Positions 1 to 8,399 of a stretch of 64,000 nucleotides of DNA are shown piece after piece (positions within the stretch are counted from its first letter, which is position 1; each line of letters begins with the position of its first letter). The notes beneath the pieces were generated by a model. That model was not told where the DNA came from. It saw only the letters and a program-made list of their open reading frames with translations, and ran no database searches. The translations under genes and the position numbers were made by a program. The stretch comes from Streptomyces sp. V1I1 (GTDB taxonomy: Bacteria > Actinomycetota > Actinomycetes > Streptomycetales > Streptomycetaceae): NCBI RefSeq assembly GCF_030817355.1, contig NZ_JAUSZH010000001.1, positions 7,973,001-8,037,000 on the forward strand, given 5' to 3'.

Positions 1-174
1 GGCGGGGCCGAAGCCTCCGTTCGCCACCTCCAGATAGAGGCGCCGCAGCAGCGGCGGAAGAGGGAAACCGATGACCTTCTCCGCCTCCGTGACCGCCTCC
101 GGCGTCGCTGGTGCCGGCAAGCTGCGAGCCCCGGCACAACAGCGGACAGCCTCGACAACCTCATCATCCGTCAC
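1..174 (-). CDS. SMI1/KNR4 (SUKH) family protein, 3' end outside window
   Basis: The reading frame starts at a GTG at 174 and stays open to the window edge, giving 58 residues. The N-terminal helix followed by PEAVTEAEKVIGFPLPP and RRLYLEVANGGFG matches the start of the SMI1/KNR4 (SUKH) fold: an acidic helix, a short strand ending LPP, then a helix running into an NGGFG turn. SUKH proteins are often immunity proteins against secreted toxins, but many Streptomyces copies are orphans. The start overlaps the stop of the decayed methyltransferase gene upstream by 11 bases, so the two were probably co-transcribed. The family call rests on the motif only, because most of the domain is missing. Confidence 0.55.
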   Translation of the reverse strand, partial: MTDDEVVEAVRCCAGARSLPAPATPEAVTEAEKVIGFPLPPLLRRLYLEVANGGFGPA

Positions 175-882
175 GAGAGCAGCTTCCCAGACTCTCCGGG
201 CGGCGTACGTGGAAGAGTCGGCGGGAGACGGGGTTGGCGGGCTCGGGAGCGTCAAGGACGTCGATCCGTTCAACGACGAGACCGTGGCATGTGAGCAGGG
301 AAGGGACTCCCAGAGGTCAGGGGTGAGGACCTACATGTGGACTGTGGGTCGGCCGCCGCCGGCCAGCGGCAGGATCTCGGGGCGCGGCGTAATCGGGCTG
401 GAGGGCGGCGTTCCGGCGGAGTTGGTGTGCAGGACGGAGAACAGCAGGCGGCCGCCCGCTTGAGGGCCTGAGCGAGGGCGGGGAGGGGCCGGTCGGGATC
501 GATGTAGCCAAGACCGTGGACGGAGTAGATCAGGTCGTACGGCTTGGCGCGGCGCAGGTGCGTCACGGCATCGGCCAGCACGAAGCGCACCCCGCGCTGG
601 CCGCCGTAGCGTGTGACGGCCCGCTCATGCTGGGTGGGGGAGGAGTCCACGGCATCGATCAGCGCACCGCGTTCGCGGGCGACGAGCGCCGAACTTCCCC
701 ATCCCGCACCCCAGATCCAGCACCCTCCGGTCCGTGTCGCCAAGAACCTCAAAGTCCGGGCCTGTACCCCAGAACCCAAAGTCGAGCCGTTCGGGATCCG
801 GGACGAGGGTTCTGCGCTGCAGAGGGTGCGTTCCGTAGGCGGTCCACGCCGCGGCGTTCTTCTGCTCGCTGTCCACGTCCAC
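164..882 (-). pseudogene. Class I SAM-dependent methyltransferase, frameshifted
   Basis: The GTG at 882 opens a frame with the AdoMet-binding motif [14 protein letters not shown]. Homologous sequence then moves frame three times. [19 protein letters not shown] and [17 protein letters not shown] are in a second frame, [16 protein letters not shown] and VHMWVLTPDLWESL return to the first, and CHGLVVERIDVLDAPEP to the TGA at 164 lies in the third. Put together, the frames give one Rossmann methyltransferase of about 235 residues. As given it cannot make a full protein. The shifts could be decay or sequencing indels, since they fall in short G/C runs. Confidence 0.7.
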
Positions 883-1199
883 GGTGCCCCCTGTCGTCTG
901 CCGTCAGATGGGTGCCCGGACCCGCTCGGCTACGAACCGCCCCCGAGAATCTCCGCCGTCTCGACGTCCAGCGCGACTGCAGGCTCGTCCAGGCGCAACC
1001 TCTGCTCTGGGCTAAGCCTCAGGATCTAGTCCTGCGCGATGCCGTTCAACGCCCCCGCGGAGAAGCCCCGTTTTCAACGGCGCTGAGTGCGTCGCTCATG
1101 GCCTCCGGCCCCCGCGGGCCGCGCGGCGGAGCGGGTGTTTTTCGGCGTCAGGGTGGGTCTGGTGTGCGTTCCGGTGGCTTCGGGTGTCAGGATGGGGCC
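883..1199. other. Intergenic, 317 bp
   Basis: This lies between the divergent methyltransferase remnant and the cyclophilin gene. I see no supported gene; an open frame runs through it into the cyclophilin frame but has no recognisable protein content. It must hold the cyclophilin promoter, but no convincing -35/-10 pair stands out. Confidence 0.5.
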
Positions 1200-1694
1200 A
1201 TGAGTAACGTGTTCTTCGATATCACCATTAACGACGAGCCCGCCGGCCGGATCGTCTTCCAGCTGTTCGATGACGTAGTCCCCAAGACCGCCAGGAACTT
1301 CCGCGAGCTTGCCACGGGCGTGCACGGCTATGGCTACGAGGGCTCTTCCTTCCACCGTGTCATCCCCGATTTCATGCTCCAGGGCGGCGACTTCACCGCC
1401 GGTAACGGCACGGGCGGCAAGAGCATCTACGGCCAGAAGTTCGCCGACGAGAACTTCCAGCTCAAGCACACCAAGCCGGGCCAGCTCTCCATGGCCAACG
1501 CGGGCCCGAACACCAACGGCTCGCAGTTCTTCATCACCACCATCGTCACCGACTGGCTGGACAACAAGCACGTCGTCTTCGGCGAGGTCGTCGAGGGCAT
1601 GGACCTTGTGAAGAAGATCGAGGGCCTGGGCTCGCGCAGCGGTGCCCCCAAGGCGAAGGTCACGATCGCCAAGTCGGGCGTCGTCGAGGACTGA
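1200..1694 (+). CDS. ppiA: Peptidyl-prolyl cis-trans isomerase, cyclophilin type
   Basis: A complete 164-residue single-domain cyclophilin that catalyses cis-trans isomerisation of X-Pro bonds. It has no signal peptide or membrane segment, so it should be cytoplasmic. Catalytic and cyclosporin-site residues are in place: [15 protein letters not shown] supplies the Arg, Phe, Met and Gln, [10 protein letters not shown] the central strand, and [10 protein letters not shown] the Trp and His. The ATG at 1200 was chosen because homology begins there, although the frame is open far upstream; AGGA lies about 11 bases before it. It stands alone. The symbol follows common Streptomyces use and could equally be ppiB. 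Confidence 0.93.
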   Translation: MSNVFFDITINDEPAGRIVFQLFDDVVPKTARNFRELATGVHGYGYEGSSFHRVIPDFMLQGGDFTAGNGTGGKSIYGQKFADENFQLKHTKPGQLSMANAGPNTNGSQFFITTIVTDWLDNKHVVFGEVVEGMDLVKKIEGLGSRSGAPKAKVTIAKSGVVED

Positions 1695-1703
1695 TCCCGT
1701 TTG

Positions 1704-1719
1704 CGCGGCGTCCGCCGCG
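1704..1719 (+). terminator. Possible terminator after ppiA
   Basis: A 7-bp perfect GC stem (CGCGGCG/CGCCGCG) with a 2-base loop starts 9 bases after the cyclophilin stop. It has no T-run, which is common for Streptomyces terminators. Confidence 0.35.
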
Positions 1720-1969
1720 TGACGTCCGGGGCTGGGTGAATCGTCTCGGCAGCGGCGCCCGGGCCTCCGGACCGGTCCCGGGCGTCGCGGGCCTTACGGT
1801 GGCCTTCGCGCGCTGGCTCCGCGGCTGAGCCGGGCCCTTCGGCGAGGCGGCGGGCTGTCGGCGTCTGTGTGGCGTTGTTCGGGGGTCTGAACCGATAGCG
1901 GGATGGCGCAGCGCGTCTTGCACGAGCTCGATGCGGCCGGTGAGATGGCGGGGGCGCCGGGGCCGACTG

Positions 1970-2692
1970 TCAGCCGGTGGTGGCGGGCTTCCGCCTGGGC
2001 CGGCGCGCTGCTGGGATCTCGGCGTCCTTGAGGCCCTTCGCCCACAGGGAGCGCACATGGCCCAGGTGCCGGGTCATGCAGGCCTCGGCGGCCTGTGCGT
2101 CACCGGCCAGCATCAGATCGAGGAGCTCCAGGTGCTCCTCGGCGGACGGCAGCAGCTGGTTGCGTTCGTCCAGTGCCGTCAGTCCATAGAGGCGGGAGCG
2201 CTTGCGCAGGTCGCCGACTGTCTCGACGAGACGCTCGTTGCCCGTGAGGGCGAGCAGGGTGAGATGGAACTGGCGGTCGGCCTCCAGATAGCCGATGAGG
2301 TCGTGTTCGCGGGCGGCGCGGACGATCTCCTCGGCCACCGGCCGCAGTGCCTCCAGGTCTTCGGGGGAGGCGCTGAGGGTGATCCGGCCGATCATCGGGA
2401 CCTCGATCAGGGTGCGGATCTCGGTGTACTGGTCGAGATCGCGTTCATTGACTTCGGTGACTCTGAATCCCTTGTTCCGCACCGGTTCAACGAGACCCTC
2501 GCGGGCCAGGTCGAGCATCGCCTCACGCACGGGGGTGGCGGAGACGCCGAAGTCCTCCGCGAGCCCTGGCGCCGAGTAGACCTCGCCCGGGCGGAGTTCG
2601 CCGGAGATGAGCGCGGCGCGCAGAGCATGAGCCACCTGGTCGCGCAGCGGCTCCCGGGCGGTGACAAGGTTGCGCTGCTTCAGGTGCCCCAT
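1970..2692 (-). CDS. GntR-family transcriptional regulator, FCD (FadR) subfamily
   Basis: A 240-residue regulator. Residues 10-75 form the winged HTH (LAEDFGVSATPVREAML), and residues about 85-220 form the all-helical FCD ligand domain with metal-type histidines in ADRQFHLTLLAL, SAEEHLELL and MTRHLGHV. FCD regulators sense small carboxylates, sometimes through a bound metal. The ATG at 2692 was preferred over an upstream in-frame start because GGAAGGA lies just before it. The inverted-repeat sequence 38 bp upstream (2730-2740) recurs upstream of the divergent collagenase gene, so autoregulation plus control of that gene is a reasonable inference. The ligand is unknown. Confidence 0.88.
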   Translation of the reverse strand: MGHLKQRNLVTAREPLRDQVAHALRAALISGELRPGEVYSAPGLAEDFGVSATPVREAMLDLAREGLVEPVRNKGFRVTEVNERDLDQYTEIRTLIEVPMIGRITLSASPEDLEALRPVAEEIVRAAREHDLIGYLEADRQFHLTLLALTGNERLVETVGDLRKRSRLYGLTALDERNQLLPSAEEHLELLDLMLAGDAQAAEACMTRHLGHVRSLWAKGLKDAEIPAARRPRRKPATTG

Positions 2693-2729
2693 GGTGTTCC
2701 TTCCGTGCCGCCGCGGTTCACCAGAGTAC

Positions 2730-2740
2730 AATGTCACGTT
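2730..2740. promoter_or_regulatory. Operator-like palindrome upstream of the FCD regulator
   Basis: AATGTCACGTT is an 11-bp inverted repeat with one mismatch, centred on GT-N-AC, the core typical of FadR/FCD operators. It sits 38 bp upstream of the GntR start and matches the site at 3090-3100 at 10 of 11 bases. Confidence 0.5.
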
Positions 2741-3089
2741 GCTTTCGCAGGTGGTGAGGGTGCGGTGGGGGCGTGGAGTGGAACTCCAGGTCCGTGCGGC
2801 CCAGTTCGCCGGCGGTCGGTGGGTGGAGCGCAGGCGGCCTGACGGAGCCGTGCTCGCCCTCGGTCAGCCGTCGAGGAGTTCGCCCATCCAGGGTTGGGGT
2901 GTTCGCGACAGCGCGCCGGACATCAGCTGGCGGGCGAACAGCCGGGCGTGAGGGGGGGAGCCGGGGCGGCGGGACAGGGTGAACGGGGCAGCGGGCAGGA
3001 GGAGTTCGCCGGGCGCCGGTTTGGTCACCGGAGTCGTCCCCTTCGAACAGGGTTCCGCGAAGTGGGGTGTGCACAGGGGTTGTCAGTGC
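2741..3089. other. Divergent intergenic region between the FCD regulator and the collagenase
   Basis: About 350 bp with no confidently called gene. A 54-codon frame on the minus strand (GTG at 3028, stop at 2864) has AAGGGGA before its start and ends in QPWMGELLDG. I do not recognise it, and it could be a small gene or a remnant. The region is flanked at both ends by matching operator-like palindromes. Confidence 0.35.
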
Positions 3090-3100
3090 AATGTCACATT
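3090..3100. promoter_or_regulatory. Operator-like palindrome upstream of the collagenase
   Basis: AATGTCACATT is a perfect 11-bp palindrome with the GT-C-AC core expected for FCD-type GntR regulators. It lies 103 bp upstream of the collagenase GTG and is nearly identical to the site at 2730-2740. Binding is inferred, not shown. Confidence 0.5.
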
Positions 3101-3202
3101 ACTACGTTACGCATCACATGGCGGAGCTGATGATGACATGCCACCAACATCCGTCTGTGGCCACGGCACTTCATCCTCCGAACCCCCACTCAGGAGACAT
3201 CG

Positions 3203-5524
3203 GTGTCTCGAGACGGATACGCACCCAGACCTCTGCTGGCCGCAGTGACAGCGGCCGCAGCGTTGCTGGCCTCCCTCGCACCACTCGTCCAGGCCTCCGC
3301 GGCGCCCGGGGGGCCGACGCCGGCCGCCGCTCCCGCCGGGCCCGTCGACCGCCACAACCCGCACGACGAAGTGGAACGCCTCGCCGCAGCACCCAAGTTC
3401 ACGGCCCGCACCGCGCCCGCTCCCGGCGGGCTGCCGCAGGGCCGTACCCCCGGCGCCCATACGGCAGGCAGGGCCACGACGGCAGCCGGCGCTCCCGCGG
3501 TTCCCTGCACGCTGGACGGCATCACCCCTCTGGGCCCGGAGCAGTTCGCCGACTTCCTCGCCGATCCGGCCGTCACCGCTGACGGTTGTCTGCGCGACGT
3601 CATCTGGACCTGGGACGCCCGCCTGGCCCCCGTCATGTCCGACGCCCACGTCCAGGCCGTCTCCCGCCGGATATCCACGCTCTCCCCGGCCCATGACGGG
3701 AAGAACGGCAACCATCTGCTGGAGATGCTCACCTACCTCCACGCCGTGGTCTACCACGACTTCTCACGCAGCGAGATCGACGTCACCGACGCACCCACCA
3801 CCGAGGCCATGCGCCGCGCCATCAACGCCTTCGGGACAGCGGCCCGCTCCTTCACCGTGACACGCACCAACGCCGACTCCCTGCGCGAAGCCCTCTATGC
3901 CGGCAGCGGCCCGGGGCTGCGCCACTCCCAGCTCGGACTGATCCAGAAGGTGCTGGCCATGCTGGACCAGTACCACCCCACCACCTACAAGGACCCCGCG
4001 TGGGGCGGCGCCGCGCTTGCCGGGCTCTCCGTCAACTACCTGGGGATCTACCCGGGCAACAACGACACCTCCTTCCGCGCACTGGCCGCCCGGAACACGA
4101 CCTACCGCAACGTCTTCAGGAAGTTCGCTGCTTACACCCACCTCAAGGGCACGGCGAACGAGTGGGTGGTACGGGATGCGCTCGGCGAGTACGGCCGCTT
4201 CGGCCAGATCGAGGCAGTGAAGTCCGAGACCGTCTCCGGCCTGGGCGCGCTGCTGCCCATCACCACGCGCAACTTCGGCGAAGGCAGCCAGCCTTGGGCC
4301 AAGGTGGCGAGCTGGCTCAACTTCTACGAGGCATGCAAGCCGTACGGGGTGTGCAAGGACGACATCGAGCGCCGCATCTTCCCGTACACCTACCTCTACG
4401 ACAACGGCGCCATGAAGGTCCGCACCGGGCTGGACCGGGCCACCGTCGACCAGCTCTACTACGCGAGCAAGCAGGTCAAGGCGCAGTTCCACCGCGTCCT
4501 GGGCACCGATGCGCCGCTGACGGGTGACACCAACACCTCGCTGAACATCGTGCTCTACGCCTCGCGCGCCGACTACGAGACGTACCACCCGCTGCTCACC
4601 GGGATGGACACCAACAACGGCGGCGTCTACATCGAACGCGGCGCGACCTTCTACACCTACCAGCGGCGCGTTCCGCAGGACTCCTCGCTGACCCTGGAGG
4701 AGCTCTTCCGCCACGAGTACACGCACTACCTCAACGGCCGCTGGGCGGTGCCCGGTTACTTCGGTGAGGGTCCGTGGTACCAGGGGGACCGCACTACCGC
4801 GATGGACGAGGGCACGGCCGAGTTCTTCGACGGCGCTACCCGCGACGACGGCATCGCCGTGCGCAAGTCGCTGGTGCAGGGCGTCATCGATGACACGGCG
4901 GGCGGCGGGCCGCGCATGAGCGTGAACCAGTTGCTGCACGCCACCTACGACGGCGACGGCTTCCGTTTCTACGACTATGCCGGCACCTTCTTCGAGTTCC
5001 TTTGGACCGAGCGCCCCTCGCTGATCCGCGAGATGTACGGGTACCTGCGCGCCGACGACCCTGCCGCCTTCGACGCCTGGCGCAACCGCCTCGGCGGGGA
5101 CGCCGCGCTGCAGCGCGCGTACGACAGCTTCCTGGACGCACAGATCGCCCGGGTCGACGACCTCTTCGTGCCGAACACCACGTTCAATCCGAACGACCGG
5201 CTGCGGGACTCCTCGGCCGAAGCGGTTCGCGTCTCCTTCGCGACCGCCACCCAGCTCAGTCCCACCTGCGCGACCGCCCCGGATCCGAGGATGCGCCGTT
5301 TCATCTGCACCGGCCGGATCACCGCGAACCTCACCGACTCATCGAGCCCTGACCGCATCTTCAAGGACATGTCCGAGACGGTCGACTACTTCATCCTGGA
5401 CCGGGCTCGCCCCGCGTCCACCAATCTGACCGACATGAACTGCCACTTCGGCAGGGTCGACCTCTGGACGAGCGGCCGCGCCGGCACTGCCGACTACACC
5501 TGCGAAGGCCCGCTGCGCAGCTGA
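3203..5524 (+). CDS. Secreted M9-family collagenase (zinc metalloprotease)
   Basis: A 773-residue secreted peptidase. Residues 1-33 are a Sec signal peptide (basic start, hydrophobic AAAALLASLAPLV, AxA-type cleavage ASAAP). An M9 N-terminal activator region covers roughly 90-420, and the catalytic domain follows. HEYTH at 504-508 supplies two zinc ligands and the general base, with the downstream glutamate in DEGTAEFFDG as third ligand. The family cleaves triple-helical collagen or gelatin outside the cell. GTG at 3203 has AGGAGA six bases upstream. No PKD or PPC domain was recognised at the C-terminus, so this looks like the minimal form. A GntR operator-like site lies about 100 bp upstream. 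Confidence 0.9.
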   Translation: MSRDGYAPRPLLAAVTAAAALLASLAPLVQASAAPGGPTPAAAPAGPVDRHNPHDEVERLAAAPKFTARTAPAPGGLPQGRTPGAHTAGRATTAAGAPAVPCTLDGITPLGPEQFADFLADPAVTADGCLRDVIWTWDARLAPVMSDAHVQAVSRRISTLSPAHDGKNGNHLLEMLTYLHAVVYHDFSRSEIDVTDAPTTEAMRRAINAFGTAARSFTVTRTNADSLREALYAGSGPGLRHSQLGLIQKVLAMLDQYHPTTYKDPAWGGAALAGLSVNYLGIYPGNNDTSFRALAARNTTYRNVFRKFAAYTHLKGTANEWVVRDALGEYGRFGQIEAVKSETVSGLGALLPITTRNFGEGSQPWAKVASWLNFYEACKPYGVCKDDIERRIFPYTYLYDNGAMKVRTGLDRATVDQLYYASKQVKAQFHRVLGTDAPLTGDTNTSLNIVLYASRADYETYHPLLTGMDTNNGGVYIERGATFYTYQRRVPQDSSLTLEELFRHEYTHYLNGRWAVPGYFGEGPWYQGDRTTAMDEGTAEFFDGATRDDGIAVRKSLVQGVIDDTAGGGPRMSVNQLLHATYDGDGFRFYDYAGTFFEFLWTERPSLIREMYGYLRADDPAAFDAWRNRLGGDAALQRAYDSFLDAQIARVDDLFVPNTTFNPNDRLRDSSAEAVRVSFATATQLSPTCATAPDPRMRRFICTGRITANLTDSSSPDRIFKDMSETVDYFILDRARPASTNLTDMNCHFGRVDLWTSGRAGTADYTCEGPLRS

Positions 5525-5532
5525 CGGCATAG

Positions 5533-5584
5533 CCCCCGGGCCGACGGTGCGCGGCACCATCGCCGTACGGTCCGGGGGGTTTAT
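5533..5584 (+). terminator. Rho-independent-like terminator of the collagenase gene
   Basis: CCCCCGG pairs with CCGGGGG around an inner GGTGC/GCACC hairpin, and GGGTTTAT follows. It begins about 10 bases after the collagenase stop. Confidence 0.55.
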
Positions 5585-5963
5585 CTCGACCGCGGGGGCG
5601 CGCGATCCTTTCCGGTCGTCTTTTCCTGTCCCCGCCTTTGCTGAGCTTGCCATTACTTTCACCGGCCGTTGTCGTTTTCTTTCCCGCTTCGCACCGGCGT
5701 CAACGACCCTGACGAAAGGATCCACTTGGCAGACGATGTCCGAACCGAAAAGGAAGACCAGGACCTCTGCATCCCAAGAGTGACTCGCATGGTGGGCGTC
5801 TACAGCGTCGGCCAGGTCATCAACTCCCTGACGGCGAAACAGTCAGATGCTCGGCGGCATGTGCTGAGGGCTGGGCCAGGCACTGCTGGAGAGCTCCGAG
5901 ATCGACACGAATCTTGGCCGCTTCGTCTCCAAGAATCTGGCTGGCTACCTGCTCCCCGTCAAC
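5585..5963. other. Region without a recognised gene
   Basis: About 380 bp. A plus-strand frame from a TTG near 5725, preceded by GAAAGGA, reads a short acidic then hydrophobic peptide (DDVRTEKEDQD, VGVYSVGQVINSLTA) and then runs into sequence antisense to the DedA remnant. I could not assign it. It may be the start of a truncated gene. Confidence 0.3.
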
Positions 5964-6262
5964 CATGCGGCTTGCCCCGGCAACGAAAGGGACGAACGTC
6001 CGCACAACGGCGACGAAACGGGCCAGCACGATCGAGACGGGGCCGTACTTCGTCAAGAACCCACGGGCTCTGTCCAAGGTATCTGCGGTGAAGAATCTGG
6101 AGTCGGGGCGACGAAACAGGGCGGGGCCGGCTGCCCGACCGAGGGTGTATCCGAGCTGGTCCCCGAGACAATTGCCGCCGCCACCACAGCGGTGCACACG
6201 AGCCAGACGGGCCAGGTGGAGTCCGCTTCACCGGCCACCAGCAGCCCGGTGGTGAACAGAGC
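5964..6262 (-). pseudogene. DedA-family membrane protein, internal fragment
   Basis: Two adjoining frames give the central part of a DedA (SNARE-associated/VTT) protein. First comes ALFTTGLLVAGE to WLVCTAVVAAAIV in one frame; then, after a one-base shift near 6195, GDQLGYTLGRAAGPALFRRP and YGPVSIVLARFVAVVRTF to VAGASRM. Both the start and the end of the family (about 200 residues) are missing. DedA proteins are membrane proteins involved in lipid flipping and envelope homeostasis. This fragment cannot fold as a whole DedA and is a relic. Confidence 0.7.
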
Positions 6263-6540
6263 GCGGGTCCGACGCTTGTCGGGGTTGTGGGGGCATGGAC
6301 GTCGAGTTGCTGCCGCGTGAAATACCGGTTGAGACCTGTACGGATCGGCATCCTGGCGGCGGTGGCCTCGGGGATCTTCCAGTACAACTCGCCGATGGCG
6401 ACGGCCTTGTCGATGACAGCCGCATAGGCGGCTCGCCTGGCTTGGCGCTGCCGGGCGAGTCGCTGTGACTCGGTTGCGGCCTCGGCCTGCAGCCGTGCGG
6501 CGTTGGCGTTCCCGCGACTGGTAACCCAGCTGGCCAGCAC
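6263..6540 (-). pseudogene. Hypothetical membrane-anchored protein, fragment
   Basis: The frame from a GTG at 6540 begins in a hydrophobic segment (LTAGTAVLASWV continues upstream without a start codon), followed by an Arg/Gln-rich helix (ARLQAEAATESQRLARQRQA) and YAAVIDKAVAIGELYWKIPE. This layout, one N-terminal membrane helix then a charged coiled coil, is common in unnamed Streptomyces proteins. It runs directly into the DedA fragment, so the two look joined by a deletion. No function can be given. Confidence 0.45.
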
Positions 6541-6690
6541 GGCAGTTCCTGCCGTCAGCGTACGAGGGATCGGGCCCGTTCACTGTTCGACTGAGCGCCT
6601 CACGAGGCGCCGGCCAACCCGTTGCGACACAGCGCCCCCAGAGGCACACCGCCTCGCCGACATGCCGCGGATCGCGGCTTGCCGCAGGCC

Positions 6691-7137
6691 CTAGAGGGTC
6701 CCCGGTGGCGGGCCGGTCGGAGTTGTGGGCTCGGCGGGGGGTTGCTGGGCGCCGGCTGTCACTGCCGTTACGCGGCGGACCGGTCGGGTCAGAGCGTTCT
6801 CCAAGGTCCGTCCTGGCATACGCGACAGGCCGAAGATCACGGCGAGAGATATGGACGGGGCACCGACCGCGAATGCGGCGACGAGAGGTTCCCCCGCGTC
6901 CAGGCTGTATTTGGCGAAGACCAGCATGCCGCCGACGGAGACGAGTGCGAACAGCTGGCCGACAGCCCGCTGGCCCACGGCTGCCCACGCCAGCCGTCGA
7001 CGGTGGCGCTCATCCGTACGGAATTCCGCCCAGATCTCGGCTGCGAGTCCTGGCTTGACTGCCTCCCACTCCTTGGCCACGCTTGCGTCCCAGCGTGGGC
7101 CTGGGCCTTCATCGCGCTGTTCGCGCCGGGCGGCCAT
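6691..7137 (-). CDS. Small membrane protein of unknown function
   Basis: A 148-residue protein: a charged N-terminal half (EWEAVKPGLAAEIWAEFRTD), two hydrophobic segments (AVGQLFALVSVGGMLVFA at about 57-74 and LVAAFAVGAPSISLAVIFGL at about 85-104), and a Pro/Thr-rich tail. The layout resembles DUF2335-type two-helix membrane proteins, but I cannot assign a family. Its ATG shares a base with the TGA of the Sel1-like gene upstream (TGATG), so translation is probably coupled and the two may act together. Confidence 0.6.
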   Translation of the reverse strand: MAARREQRDEGPGPRWDASVAKEWEAVKPGLAAEIWAEFRTDERHRRRLAWAAVGQRAVGQLFALVSVGGMLVFAKYSLDAGEPLVAAFAVGAPSISLAVIFGLSRMPGRTLENALTRPVRRVTAVTAGAQQPPAEPTTPTGPPPGTL

Positions 7138-8012
7138 CAGCGGTCCCGATGCTTCACGGCGTCGGGTTCGTCCTGGCCGTGAGATGGAGCTTCCGGCCCG
7201 ACAACCGGTCCAGCCGCGCGGCGCTCGCTACCGTGAATCAACGACCAGGCGCGGGTCGTCAAACTATGTCCTGCATCCTCGGCCCGATGTATCCATTCCC
7301 GCGCCTCGGCGTACTGCCCCTTCGTGGCCAGCAACAGCCCGAGGTTATGAGCGGCATCCGGGCTACTCCGCTCGGCGGCTTGCCGCCACGATGCTTCGGC
7401 GCCGTTGAGATTCCCGCGGTCGTAATCGATGAGGCCCAGCAGAACACCCGCATCGGCGACACCGCTGTCCGCTGCTCGCTTCAGCCACGTCTCGACTGTC
7501 TGCAGCCTCCCGGACCTTTTCAACACCAGTCCGAGATCGACGGCAGCCTGTGGCCTCCCTGCTTCAAAGGCCCGGCGTAACCACTGCTCAGCTTCGGTGC
7601 GCCGCCCCCGCTGCACCAGGAGCACGCCCAGATAGTGCGCAGCCCGTATGTCGCCTTGGCCTGCAGCTTGTTGCCACTCCTGTTCGGCAAGGTTCAACAC
7701 ACCCGCTCGGAAGTGAAGTACGCCCAGATCCGTACGGGCTCCCGCGTTTCCGCTGTCACTGAGTGCGCGCAGCACGCGCTCCGCCTCCACAGCACGTCCC
7801 CTGCGGATGAGTTCCAGACCGTGGGAGTGAGCGCGGCTCGTGTAGCCGGTCTCTACATCTCTGGGAGGCGTGCCCAGCTCCGCGTAGGCGTTGCGCCAGT
7901 GCCGGTCCAGGCGAGTGAAGAAGTCACCGTCCGCCTCGACTTCCGTGGTTGCCGAGGGTGAGCCGGGAGCGAGGACATCGAGAGCACCGTTGAGAGCGTC
8001 CCTCCACCCCAT
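7137..8012 (-). CDS. Sel1/TPR-like repeat protein
   Basis: A 291-residue soluble protein with about six helical repeats of the Sel1/TPR type in residues 60-270. Each has a pattern like AAHYLGVLLVQRGRRTEAEQ, AAVDLGLVLKRSGRLQTVE and AGVLLGLIDYDRGNLNGAEA. Such solenoids are protein-protein scaffolds. The start at 8012 follows GTGAGGTGAGG and marks where family-like sequence begins, although the frame is open for another 90 codons upstream. It is coupled by TGATG overlap to the small membrane protein gene downstream, which suggests a two-protein complex at the membrane. Confidence 0.7.
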   Translation of the reverse strand: MGWRDALNGALDVLAPGSPSATTEVEADGDFFTRLDRHWRNAYAELGTPPRDVETGYTSRAHSHGLELIRRGRAVEAERVLRALSDSGNAGARTDLGVLHFRAGVLNLAEQEWQQAAGQGDIRAAHYLGVLLVQRGRRTEAEQWLRRAFEAGRPQAAVDLGLVLKRSGRLQTVETWLKRAADSGVADAGVLLGLIDYDRGNLNGAEASWRQAAERSSPDAAHNLGLLLATKGQYAEAREWIHRAEDAGHSLTTRAWSLIHGSERRAAGPVVGPEAPSHGQDEPDAVKHRDR

Positions 8013-8399
8013 CTGCCTCACCTCACCGATTTCGCCGTGCCCTGCTTCACAAGCGTAGGGCGCAGTGCGGCAGTTGGGCAGAGCACACGGCTGCGTTCGA
8101 CGGGACAGGGCCGAGTCGCGCGTCGGCCCCGCCGAACGGTTGCTCAGCCCTGCCATGCATGACCAGCGGCGGCGGGCGGGATGAGCCCCTCGCCGCCCTC
8201 GCCTCCCTTGCGGCCCGCGCGCCGACCCGCCGAACGTGCAACCCAAACTCACCAGTAAGCAGCCTTCGCAAAAGCGCCACAAGAGCTACGCACAGCCTTC
8301 GACAGGTGCCGTTAGCGTTACTGTCCGCTCGATCCCGCGTGCGAACTTGAAATAGGTCGCCGGCGTCCATGCGGCGCAGTCAGCACAGAAAGATCACGG
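8013..8399. other. Divergent intergenic region, 387 bp
   Basis: This separates the Sel1-like gene from the SCO2400-family gene, which point away from each other. No supported ORF was seen. Both promoters must lie here, but no clear consensus pair was identified. Confidence 0.45.

Noticed and set aside
516..1199. Open plus-strand frame of about 228 codons joined to the cyclophilin
   Set aside because: It is antisense to the methyltransferase remnant and has no conserved content; cyclophilin homology begins exactly at ATG 1200.
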